A DNA stretch of 64,000 bases from Micromonospora sediminicola (GCF_900089585.1 NZ_FLRH01000003.1:977001-1041000); one strand, 5' to 3'. Numbered from the stretch's first letter, positions 7,433 to 16,205 are shown. Notes: a model not told the origin generated them from the letters alone. Program-made: numbers and translations.

Positions 7433-8112
7433 CCCAGCCGAAGACCAACCGCATCCCCGCCCCCCTCTACGCCGCCGCCGGCGCCGGCGAGCTGGCCATC
7501 GAGCAGCTGCGCAAGCTGCCCACCGTGGTCAGCGGCCTCGGCACCCGGGTCGTCGCCGACCTCGGTGGCAAGGCCGTCGTGACCGGCGTCGAGCTGCGCC
7601 AGAAGGCGACCGACACGCTCAAGACCGCCAACCTGACCGCCACCGGGCTGCGCGAACGGGCCGGCTCCGCCGACCTGGACCAGCTCCGCGAGGCGGCCAA
7701 CCTGGACAAGCTCCGCGAGGCCGCCACCCGCAACGCCGCCGCCGTGGTCGCCGGTGCGTACGCCGCGCAGGAGCGGGCCCTGGCCGCGTACGCCGAGCTG
7801 GTCGCCCGGGGTGAGCGCGTCGTCGGCGCCGGTGTGCTGGAGGCCGCCGACACGGTGAACGCCGACATCGAGGCGACCGAGGCCACGCCGGCCCCCGCCA
7901 CGACGGCTCCCGCCACGACGGCGGACGTCGCGGCGAAGACCGAGGTGCCCAGCCCGGCCGAGGTGGCCGAGGCGGTGGCCGCCCAGCCGGCCGCCGTCAA
8001 GCGGACCCGGGCCACCAAGGCGACCGCCACCAAGGCCGCCGCCACCAAGCCGGCCACCCCGTCGGCGAAGCTGCCTAAGGCCACGAAGCGGACCCGCCCG
8101 GCCGCCGAGTGA
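7429..8112 (+). CDS. HbhA-like coiled-coil protein with Lys/Ala-rich tail
   Basis: A 227-residue protein with the layout of mycobacterial heparin-binding hemagglutinin (HbhA, Rv0475). It has an N-terminal helical segment (PLYAAAGAGELAIEQLRKLP), an amphipathic coiled-coil region (about residues 60-115, including DQLREAANLDKLREAA), an acidic/Ala linker, and a basic C-terminus with repeated TKA units from about residue 183. In mycobacteria the Lys-rich tail binds heparan sulfate and the protein is surface-exposed. In a soil actinomycete the role is probably envelope or nucleic-acid related, which is inference. There is no signal peptide. Confidence 0.82.
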   Translation: MTQPKTNRIPAPLYAAAGAGELAIEQLRKLPTVVSGLGTRVVADLGGKAVVTGVELRQKATDTLKTANLTATGLRERAGSADLDQLREAANLDKLREAATRNAAAVVAGAYAAQERALAAYAELVARGERVVGAGVLEAADTVNADIEATEATPAPATTAPATTADVAAKTEVPSPAEVAEAVAAQPAAVKRTRATKATATKAAATKPATPSAKLPKATKRTRPAAE

Positions 8113-8124
8113 CCCCTGGCTCCA

Positions 8125-8169
8125 CCGAGACCCCGGACAGCGTCCTGTCGGACGTTTCCGGGGTCTCGG
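8125..8169 (+). terminator. strong hairpin between the HbhA-like and DUF2516 genes
   Basis: CCGAGACCCCGGA (8125-8137) pairs perfectly with TCCGGGGTCTCGG (8157-8169). A smaller CGTCC/GGACG stem lies in the loop. No T-tract follows, so this is either a GC-rich actinobacterial terminator or a processing/stabilising hairpin. The next gene starts 16 bp downstream. Confidence 0.65.
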
Positions 8170-8184
8170 CATAAGCTTGCCGGC

Positions 8185-8499
8185 ATGGCCTACGCCGCGC
8201 CGATCTTCGCGTTCGAAGTCCGCTCCGTGATCGAGCTGATCCTGCTCGTCTTCGCCCTGGTGATCCAGGGTGTGGCCCTGGTGCACGCGGTCACCCAGCG
8301 GGGCGACGGCTTCGCCGCGCTCGGCACCCTGCCCAAGGGCGGCTGGGTCGCGATCCTGGCGGTCTGCCTTCTGCTGACCCTGCTCGGCTTCGGCCCGATC
8401 AGCCTCTTCGGACTGATCGGCATCGCGGCCGGTCTCATCTACTGGCTCGACGTGCGGCCCGGCCTGCGGGACCTGCACGACGGCCGAGGGTCGTGGTGA
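8185..8499 (+). CDS. DUF2516 family membrane protein (Rv0476-like)
   Basis: A 104-residue protein with three hydrophobic stretches: residues 10-33 (SVIELILLVFALVIQGVALV), 49-66 (GGWVAILAVCLLLTLLG) and 70-85. A charged C-terminus with WLDVRPGLRDL follows. This is the DUF2516 pattern and occupies the position of Rv0476 downstream of hbhA. Function is unknown. The stop overlaps the next gene's GTG start. Confidence 0.85.
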   Translation: MAYAAPIFAFEVRSVIELILLVFALVIQGVALVHAVTQRGDGFAALGTLPKGGWVAILAVCLLLTLLGFGPISLFGLIGIAAGLIYWLDVRPGLRDLHDGRGSW

Positions 8500-9383
8500 G
8501 AGGTTTCCGCTGGCCCCCGCCGCCGGACGGCGGCCCCCGCACCTGGGGTCCCGGCCCCGGCGGGCCGCGCACCGGGCGGCCCGCCCTGCCCGAGCCGGAG
8601 ACGGACCTGGTCGCCACCCCGCACGGCGTGAGCCTGGAACGACTGGTCACCGGCACCGGCGACCCGGTGACCGTGTTCGCGCACGGGCTGGGCAACGGCA
8701 TCGCCACCACCCGACCGTTCGGCAGCGGCGTCACCGGGCGGCGGATCTTCTTCCAGTTCCGCGGCCACGGCCGCTCGGACTCACCGCCCGGGACGTGGAC
8801 CTACATCGACCTGGCCCGTGACCTGCGGGCCGTCGCCGACCTCGGTGGGGCCACCCGCGCGTTCGGCGCCAGCCTCGGCGCCGGCGCGCTCTGCCGGTTG
8901 CTCACCGAGAGCCCGGAACGCTTCGAGAAGCTCGTCTTCTTCCTGCCCGCCGTGCTGGACACCCCGCGCGGCGAGGCGGCCCGCGCCCGACTCACCGGCC
9001 TGCTCGACGCGGTCGCCGACGGCGACGCCTCGGCGCTGGCCGACGTGGTGTCGCTGGAACTGCCGCCGTCGGTGCGCAACACGCCGGCCGGCTGGGCCTA
9101 CCTGCGGCAGCGGCTCGACCAACTGCTGCGCGACGGGCTGGCGCCCGGGCTGGCCGGCCTGCCCGAGCAGACCCCGCTGACCGACGCCGGCGCGCTCGCC
9201 GCGGTCACCGCCCCGGCCCTGGTCATCGGGTGCCAGGGCGACGACCTGCACCCGGCCGCCGTCGCCGAGCAGTTGGCCGCCGCGCTGCCCCACGCCACCC
9301 TGCACGTGTACGACCGGCCCGGCTTCGCCTGGACCGAACGCGCCGACCTGCGGGAGCGCATCTCGACGTTCCTCAACGGGTAA
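8493..9383 (+). CDS. alpha/beta hydrolase
   Basis: A 296-residue alpha/beta-hydrolase with a Pro/Gly-rich N-terminal leader of about 35 residues. The oxyanion region is VTVFAHGLGNG, followed by FRGHGRSDSPPG and the nucleophile motif GASLGAG near residue 128; a late Asp (QGDDLHP) follows. It overlaps DUF2516 by 4-7 bp; GTG at 8493 or 8496 can start it. The usual C-terminal catalytic His (HxG) is not obvious (the C-terminal stretch reads YDRPGFAWTERADL), so activity should not be assumed. Confidence 0.78.
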   Translation: MVRGFRWPPPPDGGPRTWGPGPGGPRTGRPALPEPETDLVATPHGVSLERLVTGTGDPVTVFAHGLGNGIATTRPFGSGVTGRRIFFQFRGHGRSDSPPGTWTYIDLARDLRAVADLGGATRAFGASLGAGALCRLLTESPERFEKLVFFLPAVLDTPRGEAARARLTGLLDAVADGDASALADVVSLELPPSVRNTPAGWAYLRQRLDQLLRDGLAPGLAGLPEQTPLTDAGALAAVTAPALVIGCQGDDLHPAAVAEQLAAALPHATLHVYDRPGFAWTERADLRERISTFLNG

Positions 9384-9394
9384 CGTCCCCTTCC

Positions 9395-10132
9395 ATGGGC
9401 GTCACTCACCACGGCCGTACGCACCGCCTCGACCTCGCCGACCCCACGCTGCGCGAGTGGACGTGCCGGGTGCTGGCGGCCGACCCCGAGCAGGGCGTCG
9501 TGCTGGACCGGTCCGCGTTCTACCCGGGCGGCGGCGGGCAGCCGCCGGACCACGGGGTGCTGCTCTGGCAGGGCGTGCAGACCCGGATCGTGGGCACCCG
9601 CAAGGGTGACGACCTGTGGCTGGTCCCGGCCGAAGGAGACCCGTTGCCGCCGGTCGGCACCGAGGTCACCGGCGCGGTGGAGGACGCGCGGCGGACCATG
9701 CTGATGCGCACCCACTCCGGGCTGCACGTGCTCTGCGGCGTGGTGTTCCGGGACTTCGGCGCGTTGGTCACCGGCGGCAACATGGAGCCGGGCGAGGCCC
9801 GGATGGACTTCAACCTCCCCGAGGTGCCGCCCGACTTCAAGACCCGCATCGAGGAACTGGTCAACGCCGAGGTGGCCGCCGACCGCTCGGTCGCCGTCCG
9901 GGTCCTGCCCCGCGCCGACGCGCTGGCCCTGCCGGACATCATCCGCACCCAGTCCAACCTGATCCCGCCGGACGAGCAGGAGGTGCGGATCGTCGACATC
10001 GTCGGGCTGGACGTGCAGGCCGACGGCGGCACGCACGTCGCCTCCACCGCCCAGATCGGCAAGGTCCAGGTGGTCAAGGTGGAGAGCAAGGGACGGGCCA
10101 ACCGCCGGGTCCGGGTCCGGCTCGCGGACTGA
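9395..10132 (+). CDS. alanyl-tRNA editing protein AlaX-type
   Basis: A 245-residue stand-alone editing domain related to the C-terminal half of AlaRS. Such proteins hydrolyse Ser- or Gly-mischarged tRNA-Ala. The first metal motif HSGLHVL (HxxxH form) is near residue 109 and the second region DGGTHVAST is near residue 210. The Cys that often precedes GGTH is Asp here. FYPGGGGQPPDHG near residue 42 is the family's N-terminal signature. The ATG start is 11 bp after the preceding hydrolase stop, so they probably share a transcript. Confidence 0.87.
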   Translation: MGVTHHGRTHRLDLADPTLREWTCRVLAADPEQGVVLDRSAFYPGGGGQPPDHGVLLWQGVQTRIVGTRKGDDLWLVPAEGDPLPPVGTEVTGAVEDARRTMLMRTHSGLHVLCGVVFRDFGALVTGGNMEPGEARMDFNLPEVPPDFKTRIEELVNAEVAADRSVAVRVLPRADALALPDIIRTQSNLIPPDEQEVRIVDIVGLDVQADGGTHVASTAQIGKVQVVKVESKGRANRRVRVRLAD

Positions 10133-10133
10133 C

Positions 10134-10805
10134 TCAGCCGGGCAGGTGCGCCGCCCGGACGTCGAGCAGCCAGCGTTCCGCCGTCTCCTCGTCCGGTCGC
10201 TCCGGCAGCGGCGAACGCACCCGGGCGAACTCGGCCTCGGCGTCGGCCACCAGGGCCTGTGCCTCGTCCAGCGCGCCGCCGGCCACCCGCTCGCCGAACG
10301 CTCGGAACCAGCCCGGGTCGGCGAGCCGGATCTCCAGCACCCCGGTCGCGTAGAGCACCCGGCCCTGGTGCAGCAGCCGGGCCAGGTGACGGGCGTGCTT
10401 CGCCGAGCGCCGTCGGCCGCCGACGTCCGGTGGGGCGGTGGTGAGCTTGCGGAACTGCTGCGAGGCGTAGCCGAGGTAGGCGTCCCGGACCCGGGGGGCG
10501 CTGAGGAACGCCGAGCGGATGGCGATCAGCCGCTCGCCGAGGTCGGTGCGGGTCTCGTAGCAGTCGTCCGGCAGCCACATCAGCTCGGTGGCGGTCGGGT
10601 TGCCGCTCAACGCCAGCAGCGCGTACTTGCGCGCCTCGTGCAGCGTGACGTCCGGGTCGGTGGTCACCACCGACTCCCGGGGCGGGTGCAGGCCGTGGAA
10701 GGCGACCGTCGGCGCGGCGAAGACGCCGATCCGGTCGGTGTCCGAGCCCGGCCCGGCCAGCCCGTACGCGACCGAGCCGACGATCCCGGAGAGCAGCAGG
10801 TGCAT
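10134..10805 (-). CDS. DNA polymerase beta-type nucleotidyltransferase domain protein
   Basis: A 223-residue protein read from the ATG at 10805 (MHLLLSGIVGSVAYGL); an ATG 22 codons upstream would add a basic leader unlike the family. The nucleotidyltransferase motif GSVAYGLAGPGSDTDRIGVF gives the GS and paired Asp metal ligands, and a third acidic residue follows in DPDVTLHEARKY. It resembles the RlaP/PF10127 group, whose substrates are mostly unknown. It converges with the AlaX gene one base after its stop. Confidence 0.78.
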   Translation of the reverse strand: MHLLLSGIVGSVAYGLAGPGSDTDRIGVFAAPTVAFHGLHPPRESVVTTDPDVTLHEARKYALLALSGNPTATELMWLPDDCYETRTDLGERLIAIRSAFLSAPRVRDAYLGYASQQFRKLTTAPPDVGGRRRSAKHARHLARLLHQGRVLYATGVLEIRLADPGWFRAFGERVAGGALDEAQALVADAEAEFARVRSPLPERPDEETAERWLLDVRAAHLPG

Positions 10806-10880
10806 GCCGTCATGATCGCCGATGCGGCGCGATCGGGAAACCGGACTTCGGCTGTCAGGTATCGGTGACACGGTGGTCGC

Positions 10881-11795
10881 ATGAACTCACCACTCACCGG
10901 AAAGGTGGCGCTCGTCGCCGGCGCGACCCGGGGCGCCGGCCGGCAGATCGCCGTTCAGCTCGGCGCCGCCGGGGCCACCGTCTACGCCACCGGCCGCACC
11001 ACCCGCGAGCGCCGCTCGGAGATGGACCGGCCGGAGACCATCGAGGAGACCGCCGAGCTGGTCACCGCCGCCGGCGGCACCGGCATCGCGGTCGCGGTCG
11101 ACCACCTCGACCCCGAGCAGGTGCGCCGGCTGGTCGAGCGGATCGACGCCGAACAGGGCCGCCTCGACGTGCTGGTCAACGACATCTGGGGCGCCGACCC
11201 GCTGATCACCTGGGAGAAGCCGGTCTGGGAGCAGCCCCTCGACGCCGGCTTCCGCACGTTGCGGCTGGCCGTCGACACCCACATCATCACCAGTCACTTC
11301 GCGCTGCCGCTGCTGATCCGCAACCCGGGCGGGCTGGTCGTCGAGATCGGCGACGGCACCAAGGAGTACAACGACGGCGAGTACCGCCTGTCGGTCTTCT
11401 ACGACCTGGCCAAGGTCTCGGTGAACCGGCTCGGCTTCAGCCAGGGGCACGAGCTGGCCCCGTACGGCTGCACCGCCGTCGCGCTGACGCCCGGCTGGCT
11501 GCGCTCCGAGGCGATGCTGGAGCACTTCGGCGTCACCGAGGCGACCTGGCGCGACGGCGCGAAGACCGAGCCGCACTTCGTCATGTCCGAGACGCCGGCG
11601 TTCGTCGGACGGGCGGTCGCCGCGCTCGCCGCCGACCCGGACCGGGCCCGCTGGAACGGCCAGTCGCTGGACAGCGGTGGTCTGGCCCAGGTGTACGGCT
11701 TCACCGACCTCGACGGCACCCGCCCGCACTGGGCCCGCTACCACGAGGAGGTGGTCAAGCCGGGTCGGCCGGCCGACGACGCCGGCTACCGCTGA
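10881..11795 (+). CDS. SDR family oxidoreductase
   Basis: A 304-residue short-chain dehydrogenase with the N-terminal glycine motif VAGATRGAGRQIA in a Rossmann fold and RTTRERRSEM suggesting NADP(H). Where classical SDRs have YxxxK, this protein has SVFYDLAKVSVNR, so Tyr and Lys are kept. The loop DIWGADPLITWEKPVWEQ is longer than usual. The substrate is unknown. Its last 10 bp overlap the convergent WYL regulator gene. Confidence 0.85.
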   Translation: MNSPLTGKVALVAGATRGAGRQIAVQLGAAGATVYATGRTTRERRSEMDRPETIEETAELVTAAGGTGIAVAVDHLDPEQVRRLVERIDAEQGRLDVLVNDIWGADPLITWEKPVWEQPLDAGFRTLRLAVDTHIITSHFALPLLIRNPGGLVVEIGDGTKEYNDGEYRLSVFYDLAKVSVNRLGFSQGHELAPYGCTAVALTPGWLRSEAMLEHFGVTEATWRDGAKTEPHFVMSETPAFVGRAVAALAADPDRARWNGQSLDSGGLAQVYGFTDLDGTRPHWARYHEEVVKPGRPADDAGYR

Positions 11796-12772
11796 CCGGG
11801 CTCGTCCGCGTAGAGCGCCGCCGCGCGGCGGGCCGCCTCGGCGAACCGGGCCCGCAGCTGCGGCGGCGCGAGCACCTCGACCTCCGGTCCGAGCGCCAGC
11901 AGTTGGGCGTACGCCACGTCGACCGACTCGACGGGCAGCCGGAGCACCAGCCGGCCCCGCTCGTCGGGTCGGCCGGCCGCGGCGACCGCCTCCTCGTAGA
12001 CGAACGGCGCGTCCACCAGGTGGCGCAGCACCCGCAGGCCGGCCGGGCCGAGCCGCACCGTGACCCGCTCCCGGAGCAGCTCGCGCAGGAACGCGCCGGC
12101 CTGCTCCCGCCAGTACGCCCCCAGGTCGAAGCCCTCGTCCCGGTCGAAGCCCTCCGCGCCCACCTCGACGTCGACCACCCGGTCCACCCGGTACGTCCGC
12201 CAGCCGTCGCCGACACGTCCGACCAGGTACCAGACCCCGTTCTTCAGCACCAGCCCGTACGGCGCGAGCGTGCGGGTCACCTCCCGGTCCCCGCGCCGGT
12301 AGCGCAGCTCGACCGTCCGGTCCCGCCACACCGCCCGGGCCAGCTCGGCCAGCCGGGGCGGCGGCGCGGTCTCCCGGAACCAGCCCGGCACGTCCAGGTG
12401 GAACCGCTGCCCGGTGCGCGCGGGCGCGTCGCGCAGGCTCGGCGGCAGCGCGGCCAGCACCTTCAGCTCGGCGGCCGCCACCGCGTCGGCGAGCCCCATG
12501 TCCCCGGCCGGCCCGGGCAGGCCGGCCAGGAACAGCGCCTCGGCCTCGTCCCGGCTCAGCCCGGTCAGCCGGGTCCGGTAGCCGCCGAGCAGGCGGTAGC
12601 CGCCGGCCCGGCCCCGGTCGGCGTAGACCGGGACACCGGCGGCGGAGAGCGCCAGCACGTCGCGGTAGACGGTGCGCTCGGACACCTCCAGCTCGCGGGC
12701 CAGCTCGGCGGCCGTCATCGTCTCCCTTGACTGGAGCAGCAGCACCAACGAGATCAGCCGCGACGCACGCAC
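11786..12772 (-). CDS. WYL-domain DeoR-type transcriptional regulator
   Basis: A 328-residue regulator. The N-terminal helix-turn-helix is residues 1-60 (MTAAELARELEVSERTVYRDVLALSAAGV). A GGYRLLGGY linker follows, then a WYL domain (LVLKNGVWYLVGRVGDGWRTYRVDRV, about residues 175-200) and a C-terminal WCX-like domain. WYL domains sense nucleic acid or small ligands in regulators. The start was taken at the GTG at 12772; in-frame sequence further upstream would run through a repeat element. The adjacent convergent SDR is a possible target by proximity only. Confidence 0.87.
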   Translation of the reverse strand: MRASRLISLVLLLQSRETMTAAELARELEVSERTVYRDVLALSAAGVPVYADRGRAGGYRLLGGYRTRLTGLSRDEAEALFLAGLPGPAGDMGLADAVAAAELKVLAALPPSLRDAPARTGQRFHLDVPGWFRETAPPPRLAELARAVWRDRTVELRYRRGDREVTRTLAPYGLVLKNGVWYLVGRVGDGWRTYRVDRVVDVEVGAEGFDRDEGFDLGAYWREQAGAFLRELLRERVTVRLGPAGLRVLRHLVDAPFVYEEAVAAAGRPDERGRLVLRLPVESVDVAYAQLLALGPEVEVLAPPQLRARFAEAARRAAALYADEPGQR

Positions 12773-12783
12773 CCCCCCATTGT

Positions 12784-12839
12784 GTAAGGAAGGGCCCCCT
12801 CTTAACGCATACGGATTGGAGGGGGCCCTTCCTAACACC
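12784..12839. repeat. GGGCCC-type bipartite intergenic element, copy 2
   Basis: The first arm is GTAAGGAAGGGCCCCCTC then TTAAC; the second arm is GAGGGGGCCCTTCC then TAAC. The two GGGCCC cores are about 33 bp apart. It lies between the divergent WYL regulator and EI24-type genes, 12 bp before the regulator's GTG. Confidence 0.9.
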
Positions 12840-12875
12840 CGGGCAGCGTGCGGTGGCGCACTAGGCTGTGCCGTC

Positions 12876-13667
12876 GTGAACGCCTCCCGTACCGTCGCGC
12901 CCGTCACCGGCGCGGCCACCCGCTTCCTCGGCGGCGCCGGTCTGCTGCTGCGCGGCTTCGGAATGTACGTCCGCAGCCCGAAGCTGATGCTGCTCGGCGT
13001 GATCCCGGCGCTGATCTCCGGCGCGCTCTACCTGGCCCTGTTCGCCGCGCTGCTGTACTTCGTGGACGACCTGGCCGGCTGGCTCACCCCGTTCGCCGAC
13101 GACTGGTCGTCGACCTGGCGCGGGCTGCTCCGGGTCGCCGCCGGGCTGGCCGTCGTCGGCGTGGCCGGGCTGGTCGGGGTGCTCACGTTCACCGCCGTCA
13201 CGCTCGTCATCGGCGACCCGTTCTACGAGGCCATCTCCGAGCGGGTCGAGGACCGGCTCGGCGGCACCCCCGGCGCGGTGGACGTGCCGTTCTGGGCGTC
13301 ACTGCGGCGCAGCGTCGCCGACTCGCTGCGCCTGGTGGCGCTGTCCGCGCTGATCGGCGTACCCCTGTTCGCGGCCGGCTTCATCCCGCTGGTGGGCCAG
13401 ACGGTGGTCCCGGTGGTCGGTGCTCTGGTGGGTGGCTGGTTCCTGGCGCTGGAGCTGGTCGGCGCGCCGTTCCAGCGGCGCGGGATGCGGCTGCCGGACC
13501 GGCGGACGCGGCTGCGGGCCGACCGGCCGACCGCGCTCGGCTTCGGGGTCGCGGTCTTTCTGTGCTTCCTGATCCCGCTCGGCGCGGTGCTGGTCATGCC
13601 GGCCGCCGTCGCCGGGGCCGCGCTGCTGGCCCGCCGGTCGCTCGGGCAACACGTCGAGGAGCGCTGA
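12876..13667 (+). CDS. EI24/CysZ-type integral membrane protein
   Basis: A 263-residue membrane protein of the EI24 domain family (which includes E. coli CysZ). Hydrophobic segments lie at about residues 30-60, 86-115, 155-185 and 225-253. A central soluble part with IGDPFYEAISERVEDRLGG is the family hallmark. CysZ proteins mediate sulfate uptake; no cysteine genes are adjacent, so transport of sulfate is not claimed. GTG at 12876 was chosen because the reading frame upstream crosses the repeat element. The macrodomain gene begins 2 bp after the stop. Confidence 0.83.
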   Translation: MNASRTVAPVTGAATRFLGGAGLLLRGFGMYVRSPKLMLLGVIPALISGALYLALFAALLYFVDDLAGWLTPFADDWSSTWRGLLRVAAGLAVVGVAGLVGVLTFTAVTLVIGDPFYEAISERVEDRLGGTPGAVDVPFWASLRRSVADSLRLVALSALIGVPLFAAGFIPLVGQTVVPVVGALVGGWFLALELVGAPFQRRGMRLPDRRTRLRADRPTALGFGVAVFLCFLIPLGAVLVMPAAVAGAALLARRSLGQHVEER

Positions 13668-13668
13668 G

Positions 13669-14187
13669 ATGGACACCGTGCTGATCGAGGGGGACATCAC
13701 CGCGCAGCGGGTCGACGCGATCGTCAACGCCGCCAACTCCTCCCTGCTGGGCGGCGGGGGAGTGGACGGTGCGATCCACCGGCGCGGCGGGCCGGCGATC
13801 CTGGCCGAGTGCCGGGCGCTGCGCGCCTCCCGCTACGGCCGGGGGTTGCCCACCGGCCAGGCGGTCGCCACCACGGCCGGCGAGCTGCCGGCACGCTGGG
13901 TGGTGCACACGGTCGGGCCGGTCTTCTCGCCGCACGAGGACCGGTCGGCGCTGCTGCGCGACTGCTACGCCAACAGCCTGCGGGTCGCCGACGGGCTGGG
14001 CGCGGCCCGGGTCGCGTTTCCGCTGATCTCGGCCGGGATCTACGGCTGGCCGGTCGAGGACGCGGTGACCCAGGCGTTGACCGTGCTGCACGAGGCCACC
14101 CCGGCGCACGTCGTCGAGGCCCGGCTGGTCCTGTTCGGCGCGGACACGTACGCGACCGCGGTGCGGGTCGCCGCCGGGCTCAGCTGA
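13669..14187 (+). CDS. macrodomain protein, O-acetyl-ADP-ribose deacetylase type
   Basis: A 172-residue macrodomain. It shows IVNAANSSLLGGGGVDGAIHRRGG near residue 18 and the ligand loop FPLISAGIYGWP near residue 121, both as in YmdB/MacroD-type enzymes. Those enzymes hydrolyse O-acetyl-ADP-ribose or mono-ADP-ribose on proteins. The Asn/Asp of the catalytic loop are kept. It is probably co-transcribed with the EI24 gene and overlaps the convergent GNAT gene by 8 bp. Confidence 0.9.
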   Translation: MDTVLIEGDITAQRVDAIVNAANSSLLGGGGVDGAIHRRGGPAILAECRALRASRYGRGLPTGQAVATTAGELPARWVVHTVGPVFSPHEDRSALLRDCYANSLRVADGLGAARVAFPLISAGIYGWPVEDAVTQALTVLHEATPAHVVEARLVLFGADTYATAVRVAAGLS

Positions 14188-15085
14188 GCTTGCGCCGGCA
14201 CGACCACTGGCTGTCCACCGGCCGGTAGCCGAGCCGGGCGTTGATCGCCAGCATCGGCGCGTTCGCCTCGTCGTTGGAGGTGTACGCGGTGCGCACCCCG
14301 CGCGTCGCGGCGACGTGCAGCGCGGCCTGCTTGGTCAGCCGGGCCAGCCCTCGCCCCCGGTACGCGGGCAGCGTGCCGGTGAAGTCCGACCACATCCGGT
14401 CCCCGTCCCGCTTCACCAGGCTCAACGCCACCAGCTCGCCGTCCACCTCGGCGACCGTGCTGGCCTCCCGGTCCAGTCCCAGGTTCTCCCAGCACTCGTG
14501 CAGCCAGAGGCCGTAGTCGAGTGCGTCGGTCGGCACGTCGCCCGGCTCGTCGCGGGCCGACTCGGCGTCCACCCGGTGGACCCGGCGCGGGTCGAGCCCG
14601 GCGGTCGGCAGCAGCCGTACGCCGGGCGGTGGCTCGGGCATCGGCGGGGCCGGGTCCAGGTCGAGCGCCGAGTAGCGCATCTCCCGACTGGCGGTGAAGC
14701 CGTGCCGCTGGGCGAACGGCAGCGATTCGGCGCGCGCGTTGGCGAGGACCCGGGTCGACCCGAGGGTCCGCAGGTGAGCGAGCGCGGCGTCGAACAGCGC
14801 GGTGCCGACGCCCCGGCCGCGATGGTCGGGGTGGACGTGCAGGGTGGAGATCTCACCCACGCCCGGCGTCGAGGTCTGGATGTTGCGGTACGCCGACGCC
14901 CAGCCGACCACCTGCCCGTCCGCGTCGGCGACCCAGGCCGCCCAGTCCTCGCCGGGCGGCGGCTCGGCGATCATCCGGCGGGTCGACGCGACGCCCCGGA
15001 CCAGGTAGGGAAAGACGATCGCGCGCAACGCCACCACGGCGGGCGCGTCCTCGGCACGGGCAGGACGGATCTCGACGTCAGTCAT
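14180..15085 (-). CDS. GNAT family N-acetyltransferase with two GNAT domains
   Basis: A 301-residue protein of two tandem GNAT folds. The first (residues 1-145) has the acetyl-CoA motif HPDHRGRGVGTALF. The second (about 165-301) has the degenerate version PAYRGRGLARLTKQAAL. The architecture resembles mycothiol synthase (MshD), but similarity is not sufficient to name it, and mshA lies 10 kb away. The ATG at 15085 (MTDVEIRPAR) was chosen; an upstream ATG adds six residues. Confidence 0.82.
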   Translation of the reverse strand: MTDVEIRPARAEDAPAVVALRAIVFPYLVRGVASTRRMIAEPPPGEDWAAWVADADGQVVGWASAYRNIQTSTPGVGEISTLHVHPDHRGRGVGTALFDAALAHLRTLGSTRVLANARAESLPFAQRHGFTASREMRYSALDLDPAPPMPEPPPGVRLLPTAGLDPRRVHRVDAESARDEPGDVPTDALDYGLWLHECWENLGLDREASTVAEVDGELVALSLVKRDGDRMWSDFTGTLPAYRGRGLARLTKQAALHVAATRGVRTAYTSNDEANAPMLAINARLGYRPVDSQWSCRRKLS

Positions 15086-15128
15086 CCGGGCGACCCTAGC
15101 CACGCCTCGTCGGCGTCGCGACCGGTTT

Positions 15129-15182
15129 GTTAAGCGGGGCCCCCTCCTATACCGGAGGCGTTAACAGGGGGCCCCTCCTTAC
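15129..15182. repeat. GGGCCC-type bipartite intergenic element, copy 3
   Basis: The arms are GTTAAGCGGGGCCCCC-TCC and GTTAACAGGGGGCCCC-TCCTTAC, separated by ACCGGAGGC. The terminal TTA (15179-15181) is the reverse complement of the TAA stop codon of the LacI regulator gene, so the element forms the 3' end of that gene. Confidence 0.9.
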
Positions 15183-16186
15183 GCGGAATCGCGCAGGACC
15201 AGCTCGGTCGGTAGCACCAGCGCCTGCTCGACCGCCTCGCCCGCCGCGATCCGCAGCAGCTGCCGGGTCATCGACCGCCCCAGTTCCACTATCGGCTGCC
15301 GCACCGTGGTCAGCGGCGGCTCGGTGTACGCGGCCGTCTCGATGTCGTCGAACCCGATCACCGCCACGTCCTCGGGCACCCGCCGGCCGGCCCCCCGCAG
15401 CGTCCGCAGGGCGGCGTGCGCCATCAGGTCGGAGGCGGCGAACACCGCGTCCAGCTCCGGGTCGGCGGCGAGCAGCTCGCGCATCGCGGCGGCGCCGGAC
15501 TCCCGGGTGAAGTCGCCGAACGCGACCAGCTCCGGCAGCCCGGCACGGGTGACCGCCGTGCGGTAGCCGAGCAGCCGTTCGATGCCGGCGACCATGTCCT
15601 GCGGCCCGGCGATGGTGGCGATGCGCCGCCGTCCGCCGGCGATCAGGTGCTCCACCGCGGTGGCCACGCCGCCCTCGTGGTCGACGTCCACGTACGGGAC
15701 CTCGCCGCCGTCGAGCGGACGCCCGCCGCACACCACCGGGATGCCGAGCCGGGCCAGCCGGCCGGGCAGCGGGTCCTCGCCGTGCAGCGAGGCGAAGAGC
15801 ACGCCGTCGACGTGCCGCCCGGTGGTGTACCGCTCGACCCGTTCGTGCCCGGCCGGCGAGCCGGCGAGCATCAGCACGAGCTGCTTGTCCGCCGCCTCCA
15901 GCTCCTGCGCCGCGCCCCGGATGATGCCCGGGAAGACCTGGTCGTCGGAGAAGACCCGGGTGGCCGCCTCGGGCATCACCAGCGCGATCGAGTCGGTGCG
16001 CTGGGTGACCAGGCTGCGGGCGGCGAGGTTCGGGACGTACCCGAGTTCCTCGACCGCCCGGCGCACCGCCTGCTGGATCGACTCGGCCACCGTGGTGGAA
16101 CCGTTCACCACCCGGGAGACCGTCGCCCGGGAGACGCCGGCCCGCCGGGCCACCGCCTCCAGGGTCGGCCGCTGTGCCGTCGTCAT
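15179..16186 (-). CDS. LacI-family regulator of the beta-glucoside operon (CebR-like)
   Basis: A 335-residue LacI regulator. Residues 7-55 form the helix-turn-helix and hinge (TLEAVARRAGVSRATVSRVVNG). A periplasmic-binding-protein-type sensor follows, ending in IGFDDIETAAYTEPPLTTVRQP. It is the last gene on the strand of a sugar uptake and glucosidase cluster. By analogy with Streptomyces CebR it should repress that operon until cellobiose or another beta-glucoside binds. GAGAGCGCTCTC palindromes at 20821 and 20867 are the likely operators. The ATG at 16186 is preferred; in-frame GTGs lie just upstream. Its TAA stop comes from a repeat element. Confidence 0.88.
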   Translation of the reverse strand: MTTAQRPTLEAVARRAGVSRATVSRVVNGSTTVAESIQQAVRRAVEELGYVPNLAARSLVTQRTDSIALVMPEAATRVFSDDQVFPGIIRGAAQELEAADKQLVLMLAGSPAGHERVERYTTGRHVDGVLFASLHGEDPLPGRLARLGIPVVCGGRPLDGGEVPYVDVDHEGGVATAVEHLIAGGRRRIATIAGPQDMVAGIERLLGYRTAVTRAGLPELVAFGDFTRESGAAAMRELLAADPELDAVFAASDLMAHAALRTLRGAGRRVPEDVAVIGFDDIETAAYTEPPLTTVRQPIVELGRSMTRQLLRIAAGEAVEQALVLPTELVLRDSA

Positions 16187-16205
16187 CCCCGTTACCACCA
16201 CCTCG

